A DNA stretch of 64,000 nt, from NCBI GenBank assembly GCA_963170185.1, contig CAUJGS010000025.1, positions 22,350 through 86,349 on the forward strand, given 5' to 3'. Shown here piece after piece: positions 17,311-25,652 of the stretch. The stretch comes from Bdellovibrionota bacterium (lineage in GTDB: Bacteria; Bdellovibrionota; Bdellovibrionia; Bdellovibrionales; JAMPXM01). A model generated the notes under the pieces. That model worked only from the letters and a program-made list of their open reading frames with translations. It searched no databases and had not been told where the DNA came from. Made by a program: the position numbers and the translations under genes. Position 1 is the stretch's first letter. The number at the start of each line of letters is the position of its first letter.

Positions 17311-18183
17311 ATGATGGGGAAACGACTCCTCTTTATCAGTCTCGTCTCACTGGCAGCCCTCGCGCTGATTGGCTCAATTCTATATATCAGGTACAAAAAC
17401 TTTGACGCCAAAGCGACCACTCCCGTGGCAGCCGAGCCCGAAGCCCACCCCTCTCCGCCTCACCCGCCGCCACCCCGAAGCGACGACGAGCCACTTACTA
17501 TCGTCTTCGGCGTGTTTCGGCCGCCCTACATCTTCGAAAAAAAGGACGTCGGTATCGACTTCGATCTGGCCAAAGCAACGCTTGAAATGGCTGGCTACAA
17601 AGTAAAGTCGCTCCACTCGCCAAACAATCGAGCCTTTCGAGAAATCGAAATGGGAAAAGTCGACGGGGTGATTGGCCTGTCGCCACTTCAGGATCGTCCC
17701 GGGATTTATTATTCCAAGCCGATTATTCTTTACGACAACGTCGTCGTCACAAAACGAAAAAAGCGATTCGCGATACGAAGCATCGACGATCTCAAAAATG
17801 TTCGCTTTCTGACTTTTTCAAATGCCCGAAACTACCTAGGGCCGGCGTATGCCGAAATGGTCTCTACTCTGAAGTACGACACCGACATCAGCAACCAAGA
17901 GATGCAAAACCGCATGTTCTGGCAAGACAAAGTGGACGCCATTGTTCTTGATCTCAATGTCTTCCGTTACTACCGAAGTTCTTTGGCGACAGAATTCGAC
18001 ACGTCCGAAGAGGTCGACATTCATCGCGTGTTCACTCAACACGAGAACGAGCGCGTGGCCGCTTTTCGAGACTCCAAAATTCGAGACGACTTCGACAAAG
18101 CACTCGCGGAACTGAAGGCCAACGGCCAATATCAAAAAGTCCTAGATCAGTATCTGCACGTTAAGCCGCTCACGCCTCAATAA
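17311..18183 (+). CDS. Periplasmic solute-binding protein, family 3-like
   Basis: A 290-residue protein with an N-terminal hydrophobic segment (~6-25) that may stay as a membrane anchor. A Pro/His-rich linker (~36-58) leads to a type II periplasmic binding fold: LTIVFGVFRPPYIF, GIDFDLAKATLEMAGY, VDGVIGLSPLQDRPGIYYSKPI and LKNVRFLTFSNAR. The family binds amino acids or other small polar ligands. No ABC permease or ATPase is nearby. The gene overlaps the sensor kinase gene tail to tail, so it may act in ligand sensing rather than uptake. The upstream 60 bp is very AT-rich and could hold the promoter. Confidence 0.8.
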   Translation: MMGKRLLFISLVSLAALALIGSILYIRYKNFDAKATTPVAAEPEAHPSPPHPPPPRSDDEPLTIVFGVFRPPYIFEKKDVGIDFDLAKATLEMAGYKVKSLHSPNNRAFREIEMGKVDGVIGLSPLQDRPGIYYSKPIILYDNVVVTKRKKRFAIRSIDDLKNVRFLTFSNARNYLGPAYAEMVSTLKYDTDISNQEMQNRMFWQDKVDAIVLDLNVFRYYRSSLATEFDTSEEVDIHRVFTQHENERVAAFRDSKIRDDFDKALAELKANGQYQKVLDQYLHVKPLTPQ

Positions 18184-19666
18184 ATAGCGGCAAGCGGATT
18201 TCAAATATCGTCGGCTCACGTTCGTTTAACAGTTCGATTTCGCCGCCGTGTTGTTGAACGATACCGTGTGCGATAGAAAGACCGATTCCCGTGCCCTCTC
18301 CGACTGACTTCGTCGTAAAGAATGGCTGAAATATTTTTTCGACATTTTCTCTCGAGACACCCGTTCCTCTATCGGAAACTCGAATGCAACAGTGACGATC
18401 GGTCCGATAGAGCTTCAAGGTGATTTCCCTTACTTCGCGATGTTTGACCGCATCGATTGAGTTTTGCAGAAGATTCACTAGAACTTGGGAGATCTGAACC
18501 TCTTGGCCATACATACGAATATCTTCGGCGGGAAGCTCGGTCTTGAACGAAATCTTATACTGGCCCATTTGCATCGAAAGCAGATTGGTCACTTCCTCCA
18601 GCATCTGGTTTACGGAAAATTCAAGTCTCGGGTCATTGGCGCCGTCGCGCGCGAAGTATTTAAGACTCTTCACGATGCTATTGATCCGCAGAACCATCAT
18701 CGAGATTTTCTCAAGATGACTCTTTACCGCTTCAACTCCCGAAGCTTCTTGAGTCGGCATCCGTTCGATCTGATTTTCAATCAAACTCACCGTTCCCTGA
18801 ATCACCGTTAGAGGATTGTTGATCTCATGCGCCAATCCGGCAGAGACTTCACCTATCGAAGCGAGCTTCGCCGCATTCAGCGAGTTCATACGCTCGCGAT
18901 CACGCTCCTCCGTTCGAGCATCAACCAAGTCTTCGAGATTCGAGGCGTATCGCGATAGCTGGGTGTCGCGTTGTTCAATTCCGGCGATCGCTCGCTGAAA
19001 GGCCTTTGCCAAAGTCGAAAGCTCACCGGCATAAGCTTGCCGCAAATTGATCTTGTAGTTCGCCCGTTCAACCTGGTCGAGATTCGCGATCAGTTCCTCC
19101 AGTGGCCGACTGAGCAAACGATTCAGAACCAAAAACGAGACGATCGCCATCGTCACCGAAACCAACGTAGCGGCCCCCCAGATGTAAATCTGAATTCCTT
19201 CGAAATGCTCGAGAATACCCTGAGCACGCGCGCGCATTCGGACAGACCCGACGACTTCCCCTTGGTGATTGATACGAAACTCTTCGACCAAATCCTCGGG
19301 CTCGTGCTGAGTTCCGTCCGAAACGTCGACAATCGTAAGTCCGTCCCGATCTTTGACTTCAAGCTCCCTTACAAAGCTATCAGGCGACTCGATCATCACG
19401 TGAGCGAGTTCCGACAAGAGATCCTCGTTGTAGCTCCAAACCGGTTCGGCAAAGACCTTTTGCACCCAGATCTTCGATTGCTGGAAAACGGCGCGTTCTT
19501 TTCCCTTGGCGTTCATGGAGTTTATCCACCACGCGGTCAAACTGAAGACCAAGACACATAGTGTGAATATCAGTGTCAGTGCGATTGCGATTCTCAGCGC
19601 AAGTCGGCCGCGTCGTTTCACCGGCGTACCTGCTGGGGTCAAATCGTACGGAGAGTAGGATTGCAT
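18170..19666 (-). CDS. Membrane sensor histidine kinase (orphan)
   Basis: A 498-residue protein from ATG 19666. Transmembrane helix 1 is ~23-49, the periplasmic sensor ~50-158 and helix 2 ~160-184. HAMP (~185-237) and a coiled coil follow. The HisKA site is LAHEINNP with phosphoacceptor His280. The ATPase domain has NLLQNSIDAV, DRGTGVS, FQPFFTTK and GEGTGIGLSIAHGIV. Kinases of this class autophosphorylate and pass phosphate to a response regulator; none is encoded nearby. Its 3' end overlaps the solute-binding gene by 14 nt on the other strand. It diverges from the SLT-like lipoprotein gene. Confidence 0.95.
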   Translation of the reverse strand: MQSYSPYDLTPAGTPVKRRGRLALRIAIALTLIFTLCVLVFSLTAWWINSMNAKGKERAVFQQSKIWVQKVFAEPVWSYNEDLLSELAHVMIESPDSFVRELEVKDRDGLTIVDVSDGTQHEPEDLVEEFRINHQGEVVGSVRMRARAQGILEHFEGIQIYIWGAATLVSVTMAIVSFLVLNRLLSRPLEELIANLDQVERANYKINLRQAYAGELSTLAKAFQRAIAGIEQRDTQLSRYASNLEDLVDARTEERDRERMNSLNAAKLASIGEVSAGLAHEINNPLTVIQGTVSLIENQIERMPTQEASGVEAVKSHLEKISMMVLRINSIVKSLKYFARDGANDPRLEFSVNQMLEEVTNLLSMQMGQYKISFKTELPAEDIRMYGQEVQISQVLVNLLQNSIDAVKHREVREITLKLYRTDRHCCIRVSDRGTGVSRENVEKIFQPFFTTKSVGEGTGIGLSIAHGIVQQHGGEIELLNEREPTIFEIRLPLFIEA

Positions 19667-19793
19667 CGCGATGTTTAGTCTATCCGGAATCCGCCGTTGG
19701 TCGAGAGATTTGTATGCGACCATCGTCAAGATTCGGTCCGGCTCCCGACGGACGAATCCAAGACTGGGTCGCCTCCCGTTTAAAATCATCCCT

Positions 19794-20588
19794 ATGGCAT
19801 ATATCCAAATTCGGTCTTTCTACAAAACCTCCCGTCGCGCACTTTCCCTGCTCATCGCCTTCGGCATGACCGCGTGCTCCCCGGGATTCGACCTCAGCAA
19901 ACTCAGCAGCGCCACGCCTGCCCCTGAACAACCATCGACGCCGAACGAACCCGTACCAGATCCTGGAACTCCGACTACTCCCCCGAGGGAATACCAGCTA
20001 CCCCGCATCGCCTGGGAAACCAAATCCGGCGCGCGCAACTGGTCTCTTCACGCGTATCGGGTCATTCTAGACAAGGGCGCCTCGCTACTTGAAGGCGCCG
20101 ACGACGTTGTCGAATACTGCCCGCTTTACTACCGAATTATTAAGGAAGAACGGGCATGGTTCTGGACATCCCTGATCGCGGCAATGGCCTACTACGAAAG
20201 CGCCTGGGAACCCACCGCACGCATGCATGAGACGACAATGGGGACGGACCCCGTTACGGGACAGCCCGTCTATAGCGAGGGCCTGCTTCAGCTCTCCTAT
20301 CAAGACCGGCTCGGTCACGCCTACTGCAATGAGTTCGACTGGAACAGCGACCGTCATCTAAGCGCGAAAGACCCACGAAAGACGATCCTGAATCCAGAAA
20401 AGAACCTCTCTTGTGGAATTCAGATTCTCAATCGTCAGATCAGAAAGCATCGAAAGATCGGGATTGGAAAAGGAGCCTATTGGGCCGTGATCAAAACCAC
20501 CAAACCCAGCAACAAGATCGAACGCATTAAGGCGCGGATCAAAGCCGAAGTGCCCGCATGTTATGTCGAATCACAGTCGCGGTCGTAA
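19794..20588 (+). CDS. Lytic transglycosylase-like (SLT) lipoprotein
   Basis: A 264-residue protein from ATG 19794. The signal peptide ends at MTAC, a usable lipobox. A Pro/Thr-rich linker (~40-70) precedes an SLT-like domain: WFWTSLIAAMAYYESAWEP, where the Glu in YYES is the likely catalytic acid. SEGLLQLSYQD and LNPEKNLSCGIQIL follow. Such enzymes cleave the glycan strands of peptidoglycan in the periplasm. The usual NxxxG/AYN elements are weak, so it is a divergent member. It overlaps the next gene by 18 nt, tail to tail. Confidence 0.8.
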   Translation: MAYIQIRSFYKTSRRALSLLIAFGMTACSPGFDLSKLSSATPAPEQPSTPNEPVPDPGTPTTPPREYQLPRIAWETKSGARNWSLHAYRVILDKGASLLEGADDVVEYCPLYYRIIKEERAWFWTSLIAAMAYYESAWEPTARMHETTMGTDPVTGQPVYSEGLLQLSYQDRLGHAYCNEFDWNSDRHLSAKDPRKTILNPEKNLSCGIQILNRQIRKHRKIGIGKGAYWAVIKTTKPSNKIERIKARIKAEVPACYVESQSRS

Positions 20589-21623
20589 CAACGGGCCTAT
20601 ATGCTCTCGCACCGAAGGGTCTTGAAAGCGAAACAGGATCGAGTCGAGATAGTAGTGCGTGAACTCCACCCACACTCCAAAAAAGACAAACGCCCGAATC
20701 CATTCGGCCGTCATATACTGCTTAATCGGAAATGTCGTTTTCAAAATCGCGACTTTCGAGAGTCCCGTCAAAAACAGAGCCACTAAAAGTAGCGTCCACG
20801 CACCAAGCCCCCACTTCACGCTCGAGCGCTTGGTCATTCCTATCGATAAAAAAAGATACTCGACACCATGTAGGGCCCGCTGAAACACGAAAGCCGCTGG
20901 CGAAAGCAATAACAGCGGGTGATAGATCGCCGTCGTGGAAAACCAAAACTTTTTAGATCGAAAACTTCGTTGATACCGAAAAGCCAAAACGATCAATGCC
21001 AAAAAAACAGCCGACCCTACGACAAGCCACGCTGTATTCCACCAACTGGGGAGAAAGCCCTTGAGGTGCTTGCTGAGCATCAGCTTCAAGCCTCCCAAAA
21101 ATATCGCGATCACAAAGAGGTCAAAAAATCTTCGCTCCCAATGCGCGATCTTCTTGTCGCCCTGAATCTGATGCGTCTGCATCAGAGCAAGGCCTTTGGT
21201 TTGTCCGACATTGTGAAACGACGCCAACACCACCAAAACCAGAGACAAAGTAATACGAATCTCCGGAGCATGACTTTTAAAGACAAAAACTTCCGCAACT
21301 GTCCAAGTTACACCGGCCATCACCGTCAAAACGATCCAGCGCCTTAGACGCCCGGAGGCGCCTTCCGACTTCCATTGCGCCCTGACCAGGCTTCTCGCCT
21401 CCGGAAGTAAAAACAATCCGAGCCATGTGAGAACCGTGTGAAGCGCGTTAAAAAAAATGAAAGCCACGACGATTCGGACCGTCGGCTGCTCCCAGCTGAC
21501 CGAAGGAAGAACCCCCACCGCCATGGCTATCGTCAAAATAAAGAAGATGGCATGCAGAGCAAAGTAAATCGCATCCAAGCGAGGAGAAAAAAGAGTGGCC
21601 GATGCATTCTGAGATTGTTCCAC
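20571..21623 (-). CDS. Multi-pass inner-membrane protein of unknown function
   Basis: A 350-residue protein starting with GTG at 21623. About eight hydrophobic spans are visible, for example IYFALHAIFFILTIAMAVGV and RIVVAFIFFNALHTVLTWLG. Several histidines lie in or near spans: SFHNVGQTKG, TAIYHP, RALHGVEYL, and the near-terminal THYYLDSILFRFQDPSVREH. The spacing suggests a metal or haem site, as in membrane oxygenases. That is inference, and I do not recognise the family. Confidence 0.7.
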   Translation of the reverse strand: MEQSQNASATLFSPRLDAIYFALHAIFFILTIAMAVGVLPSVSWEQPTVRIVVAFIFFNALHTVLTWLGLFLLPEARSLVRAQWKSEGASGRLRRWIVLTVMAGVTWTVAEVFVFKSHAPEIRITLSLVLVVLASFHNVGQTKGLALMQTHQIQGDKKIAHWERRFFDLFVIAIFLGGLKLMLSKHLKGFLPSWWNTAWLVVGSAVFLALIVLAFRYQRSFRSKKFWFSTTAIYHPLLLLSPAAFVFQRALHGVEYLFLSIGMTKRSSVKWGLGAWTLLLVALFLTGLSKVAILKTTFPIKQYMTAEWIRAFVFFGVWVEFTHYYLDSILFRFQDPSVREHIGPLLRPRL

Positions 21624-21670
21624 AAGTTCTCATCATATTGGGAGCTTGGCGTGGCTGTACAGACCAGTTC

Positions 21671-22750
21671 TTATTGCGGCCGAAACGCCAAATCACACTG
21701 GCCTGCGCCACCAACGACGACGATCTGCCCCATCAGCAAGCGCGCCTTACGCCGATCACCCTGTTCACGCGCCCTGCGCGTCAGTTCGAACTGACGGCCC
21801 GGCGCTTTCTCAAGCTCCGTCGCCAGCTCAAGGCGCACCAGCGGATCCATCACCGCATCGATTTGCGACAATCCTTTGATGGCTTTATTCTGGATATCTC
21901 GTTTTGCGCGAGCGGCGTTGACCCATTCAATCAGAAGGTCGCTGCGAAGCTCACGGTTCTCCATAACCCAATCCATAGAATGAACGCTCATCTGCGCGCC
22001 GGCAAACTTCTCCATCAACGTAGAGCGAAGTGCCGGGTTGCCCTCGTACTTCGAGGCCTCTTCCAGCAGAGCTCGGTTGCCCATTCTTCCCAACGTCTCC
22101 TCCAGGAGAAGCGCCGTTGTGATCTTCGTTACCATATCGAGTACAGGAAAATAGAGTCTCGACTCACGAGCCTGGAAGTGCGAAGCCGCGGCAGCCTGCT
22201 GCACGATCTCGACGATCGAGGTCAACAAGATCGTTTGGCGGATCAACGGACTTTCTTTTAAGCCTTCGATTATTTCTACACGAACACTCGTCTCACCATC
22301 TGAAGTCGAATACGACGCGCGTTGAAACCTTCTGCCGGCCTCGACTCGCCAAATTTCAGAAGTCTCCGCCACCCCGCGGCCCTCGAAATACATCTGACGT
22401 AAAGGAAGACGTAACTCTTCGGGTGCTTGCGCGATGAGAGTTTCGGCCGTTGTCGCGAGATAGTTACCTAGCCCGGAACCCTGCTTTACGAAATCTGTCA
22501 GATGCAAGTACGGGAAGTTCGCGGCTAAAGGCGCCACAGAAATGAACTGCATGACCTCCGGCGAGCGATGCACAACATTTTTCACAGCCTCCGGATACAC
22601 CGTCCGCCGAACTCCATTGCCGTCTTCCTCCATAGGAAAACGCACAGCATAGGCCGACGAGACAAAATGGGAGGCCAGAAAAACCGCCAAGAGTGTCAAA
22701 ACTGTCGACAGCCGTGAAAACCAGGAAAATCGTCCGCTCAAAAAAGTCAT
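21671..22750 (-). CDS. Exported protein of unknown function
   Basis: About 359 residues from ATG 22750; a longer in-frame start at 22807 would bury the signal peptide. Residues ~8-35 are hydrophobic and end SSAYA, a signal-peptidase I site. The mature protein is mainly helical (EELRLPLRQMYFEGRG; ILLTSIVEIVQQAAAASHFQ), with no cysteine-rich or catalytic motif that I can assign. The C-terminal ~30 residues turn Gly/Val-rich. It is a single gene by spacing. Confidence 0.65.
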   Translation of the reverse strand: MTFLSGRFSWFSRLSTVLTLLAVFLASHFVSSAYAVRFPMEEDGNGVRRTVYPEAVKNVVHRSPEVMQFISVAPLAANFPYLHLTDFVKQGSGLGNYLATTAETLIAQAPEELRLPLRQMYFEGRGVAETSEIWRVEAGRRFQRASYSTSDGETSVRVEIIEGLKESPLIRQTILLTSIVEIVQQAAAASHFQARESRLYFPVLDMVTKITTALLLEETLGRMGNRALLEEASKYEGNPALRSTLMEKFAGAQMSVHSMDWVMENRELRSDLLIEWVNAARAKRDIQNKAIKGLSQIDAVMDPLVRLELATELEKAPGRQFELTRRAREQGDRRKARLLMGQIVVVGGAGQCDLAFRPQ

Positions 22751-22854
22751 CGTCACTCGCTTCAACTTAAACACAAAGCGTCTCTCGACCGCTCGATTCG
22801 TTCCCACGCGGGATAAGACAAACTGTTACATTGCCAATGCGTTGGATATGCAAT

Positions 22855-22925
22855 GTCGGTGCAACACCCGACTGATGTAGCACCAACCTCAGTTGGCTCT
22901 TTGCACCTAAGGCCAATTGTAAAAT
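22855..22925. other. Intergenic inverted repeats upstream of the HlyIII gene
   Basis: GGTGCAACA and TGTAGCACC form an imperfect stem of about nine pairs. Shortly after, TTGGC and GCCAA can form a second short stem. The two together could be a leader structure or attenuator for the HlyIII gene, or overlapping operators. No known riboswitch class is recognised. Confidence 0.3.
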
Positions 22926-22952
22926 CTTGCTTTAGCGACTACTCTAAATGCC

Positions 22953-23705
22953 ATGGCCTCGTCGCTCAGCAAGTCCATCGCGACACTTTTCTCGAAGCAC
23001 ATCACCAAGCACACTGACCACAGTCTGCGACTGTTCCTCGCACGCACGATCTCAGCTCAGCTGCATGTTTTTGGTTTTTTTCTGGCACTTGGTTTTTCAA
23101 CGACTTTGCTTCTGACGGTTCACCAGCGCTCTTCTAGTCTTGAAACTTCTCACTGGATCTCGGCCCTGGTGTTTAGTGCGACGGGACTCATGGTTTTCGC
23201 CAGCAGTTCAGCTCTGCATTTCTTAGCTGATGGATTTCAGATCTCGGCTCCCGCCCGCAATATCCTGAGACTTCTGGACCATTCGTCGATCTATCTATTC
23301 ATAGCCGGGTGCTACACGGTGTTCGTGTTGAACACCATCAAAGCCCCTTGGGATGCCTATGTGCTAACTCTGGTTTGGAGCACGGCCCTCTTGGGGATGT
23401 TGTACACCGCTCTCAAAAGCCGACTTCCAAAGGCATTACAAAATCGATGGGTTTCAACAGGTCTCTTCCTCGCCCTAGGATGGACGGTCCTAATAATCCT
23501 GCCGGAAGCTTGGTCCGCGCTCGACGGCACCAAACGGGGGCTTCTTGTCCTCGGTGGATTCTCTTATACACTCGGAGCGTTCGTCTACGCCAGCCAACGT
23601 CCCGATCCCATTCCGAAAGTTTTTGGTCACCACGAAATCTGGCACATCGCCGTGTTGTTTGGGTTTTGCTTTCATTCGACAATGATCCTCAAGTTCTATC
23701 TCTAG
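22953..23705 (+). CDS. Hemolysin III / YqfA family membrane protein
   Basis: A 250-residue, seven-span membrane protein of the HlyIII/adiponectin-receptor superfamily. Diagnostic features are SSALHFL in span 2-3, LRLLDHSSIYLFIAGCYTVF, and near the end YASQRPDPIP followed by HHEIWHIAVLFGFCFH. The conserved Ser, Asp and three His of these motifs bind zinc in the superfamily, whose members are thought to be lipid hydrolases. The N-terminal ~25 residues are an extra hydrophilic stretch. Confidence 0.92.
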   Translation: MASSLSKSIATLFSKHITKHTDHSLRLFLARTISAQLHVFGFFLALGFSTTLLLTVHQRSSSLETSHWISALVFSATGLMVFASSSALHFLADGFQISAPARNILRLLDHSSIYLFIAGCYTVFVLNTIKAPWDAYVLTLVWSTALLGMLYTALKSRLPKALQNRWVSTGLFLALGWTVLIILPEAWSALDGTKRGLLVLGGFSYTLGAFVYASQRPDPIPKVFGHHEIWHIAVLFGFCFHSTMILKFYL

Positions 23706-23728
23706 TCACTCTCAAATCTGGAGGCTCG

Positions 23729-24154
23729 ATGCGCACCCACGCTTTGCGACGACTCATGACTCCTTGCTTGCTCGCGTTTTCAAGTTCCCTCTACGGAGCT
23801 AAGACCCAGGCCACCCCAAGCATCAACTTTGAAGGAAAAAAGACCGCTTGTGTCGCGGCCAAGGCCCTGACACACAAACCATCCCTCTCTCTCTTTCAAG
23901 TCGAAGAAAAAAAGAAGCTCAACACGGCCTTCAAAAAGATCGACATCAAAAAATACTGCGCTTGTGTTTTCGAAGGATACGAACGGGTTTTTGGACGAGA
24001 GGTCTACGAAAAGATCATCGATCCGAAATTACCCACCTACACGGCACCGGGCATGACGATTATCGACGAAAACCGAAAAATGTCGGAAGTGCAGTTCGAA
24101 TGTTTCGGAAAACTCACCGACCGCCCGGGACTCGCTCCTCCGTCAGCCGGTTAA
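23729..24154 (+). CDS. Small exported protein, cysteine-containing
   Basis: A 141-residue protein. The start ATG 23729 has TGGAGG 7 nt upstream. The signal peptide (~1-28) has a hydrophobic core CLLAFSSSLYGA. The mature part is Lys-rich and has cysteines in TACVAAK, KKYCACVFEGYERVFG and QFECFGKL. The CAC-x-F pattern and helical spacing recall small periplasmic proteins with disulphides, but no family is identified. It lies 23 nt after the HlyIII gene, so co-transcription is likely. Confidence 0.7.
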   Translation: MRTHALRRLMTPCLLAFSSSLYGAKTQATPSINFEGKKTACVAAKALTHKPSLSLFQVEEKKKLNTAFKKIDIKKYCACVFEGYERVFGREVYEKIIDPKLPTYTAPGMTIIDENRKMSEVQFECFGKLTDRPGLAPPSAG

Positions 24155-24178
24155 AAATGGATTGGGAAACGAGTCCAA

Positions 24179-24300
24179 TTACTTAGTGAGCTTGCCTTCG
24201 ATCTTACTGATGCCGGATCGAACAACCACGCCATTTTCCACGATCTGAACACCACCGCCGCAGCGATCATCGAAAACTGTTTCATTGCTATTCCTCGTAA
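24179..24300 (-). pseudogene. Possible C-terminal gene remnant
   Basis: A minus-strand frame ending at TAA 24179 reads as an unstarted, protein-like segment: FDDRCGGGVQIVENGVVVRS, then a short Lys-rich end. It has no start codon before an upstream stop near 24300. An alternative 44-codon frame starting at ATG 24285 has AGGA 8 nt before it but looks less protein-like. Either a small secreted protein has decayed here, or this is chance. Confidence 0.3.
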
Positions 24301-24348
24301 AGATTTACTTTGCGATCGCGGGCATAAAATCTCTGGCGTGAGTTCCCG

Positions 24349-24675
24349 CTACTGATTGCCAGTTACACTGACGCTGGTGAGGGTTGCCTGATTCGTGGCG
24401 TAGGTCCCCGAACCGAAGAGCGCTCTGACTCTCAAAGTGCCGGCGCCGATATCCAAATGAAACCGGCGAATATTTGCATTCACTTGGGCCTCGGTATTGG
24501 TGTGACTCCCTAGAGTCGCCGCCACCCAACGCGTTCCATCGTGGTAGTAAGGACTTCCGTCGCGGATCAGCTGAAAGCGAATCGTACCCGCGCCTCCGGC
24601 GGACGCCGTAAAAGACTGAAGCTGAGAAAATGCCACGTCGGACGAGGTCACTAGACGCAAAACACAGACGTTTCG
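24349..24675 (-). pseudogene. Remnant of a surface-protein repeat domain
   Basis: A frame of about 108 codons opens directly after a stop codon and has only TTG/GTG as possible starts. Its sequence is that of a beta-sandwich repeat known from large secreted proteins: TIRFQLIRDGSPYYHDGTRW, then NTEAQVNANIRRF, then the glycine-rich strand GAGTLRVRALFGSG and a natural domain end. There is no signal peptide. It is best read as the 3' stump of a deleted adhesin-like gene rather than a functional gene. Confidence 0.5.
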
Positions 24676-24771
24676 CCGGATTTCCTAGCCACTAGACCTA
24701 GTTAAAAACTGTTAAGAGTTCTAAGAGGGGCGCCTCGTATCGAGACAATGGGCGGTGCTTAAAAGCAAAAA

Positions 24772-24847
24772 TGGTAGGGGATACCGGACTCGAACCGATG
24801 ACATCCACCTTGTAAGGGTGGCGCTCTACCAACTGAGCTAATCCCCT
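24772..24847 (-). tRNA. tRNA-Val (anticodon TAC)
   Basis: A 76-nt cloverleaf on the minus strand with an encoded CCA end. The acceptor stem is AGGGGAT/ATCCCCT, the anticodon stem CCACC/GGTGG with loop CTTACAA (anticodon TAC), and the T loop TTCGAGT. All arms pair as expected. Confidence 0.97.
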
Positions 24848-24900
24848 AAAACCGACTCACCCACTAAGAGGCTTCGCAAGAAGCAAATGGGCGAGCGAAT

Positions 24901-24929
24901 GTGATACCGACCCGCAACGCGCGAGTCAA
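24901..24929 (-). promoter_or_regulatory. Putative sigma-70-type promoter of tRNA-Val
   Basis: On the minus strand TTGACT (-35, 24924-24929) and TATCAC (-10, 24901-24906) are 17 nt apart. The tRNA begins about 54 nt downstream, leaving a short 5' leader for RNase P to remove. Confidence 0.5.
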
Positions 24930-24941
24930 TACAATATGATT

Positions 24942-25652
24942 CTAACGAACGGCCCGAGCCGCACGTTCTGCCTCAATATCGCGCTGACGTTGGATGTATT
25001 GATCCAAAGTCAGAGACGAGGCTTTGCGGGCGATCATGTGAACGTCGTCGTTGTTCGAGCCATTGAATGGACGGATCGTCACGACTGTCGAAATCTTAGA
25101 ACCTGCTTTTCCAACCGGCACTTTATACTGGCGGATGAAGAGCATGTGCTGCGAAGCCGACGACGTCATAACCGCGCGAACCGTCGTATCGTTTGCCAGA
25201 GCCAGACCCACGCCTTCCGACTGCACACGGAACGACTTCTGGTCGAAATTCACGACTCTCAAGAAACGGCGACCATCGCAGTCCGCTTGAACTTGCAGAC
25301 TCAAATAAACCGCAGTTCCATCTGGCAGTTTCATCGACCAGATCCCGTCGATGGATGCCCATGAGAACGGAACAAGCGCCGACAAAGGAAACGGCCCCAC
25401 TGGGTCCGTCGAACGAAGTTCGATCATCGTGCCCGAAGCATCAACAACGGCCGCGGGCGCCGTCTCAGAAGCCTCGGTGATAACCGGAAGCGTCGGCATC
25501 ACCACGCAAGCCGAAGCCTGCGCTCGAGAAACCGCCGGAGAAAGAAGAGCAAGAACAAGCGCCACAGCCTTGAGACTGTTGAACTTCGAGCCGCTGGAAA
25601 TCGAATCTGATGACTGACCTTTTGTGATGAACAAGTTCCCCTCCCCCATCAC
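24942..25652 (-). CDS. Exported protein of unknown function
   Basis: A 236-residue protein whose ATG overlaps the stop of the TPR/winged-helix regulator gene (ATGA). A long polar N-terminus precedes a hydrophobic core (~28-46, AVALVLALLSPAVSRAQA) that should be a signal peptide. The mature part has paired cysteines (SACVV, ADCDGR) and a beta-rich middle. A charged C-terminal helix (YIQRQRDIEAERAARAVR) closes it. The family is not recognised. Translational coupling suggests that it works with, or is regulated alongside, that regulator. Confidence 0.7.
   Translation of the reverse strand: MMGEGNLFITKGQSSDSISSGSKFNSLKAVALVLALLSPAVSRAQASACVVMPTLPVITEASETAPAAVVDASGTMIELRSTDPVGPFPLSALVPFSWASIDGIWSMKLPDGTAVYLSLQVQADCDGRRFLRVVNFDQKSFRVQSEGVGLALANDTTVRAVMTSSASQHMLFIRQYKVPVGKAGSKISTVVTIRPFNGSNNDDVHMIARKASSLTLDQYIQRQRDIEAERAARAVR

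Noticed and set aside
20601..21430. Plus-strand frames opposite the multi-pass membrane gene
   Set aside because: The composition is low in hydrophobic residues and without signals, while the minus frame has clear membrane helices.
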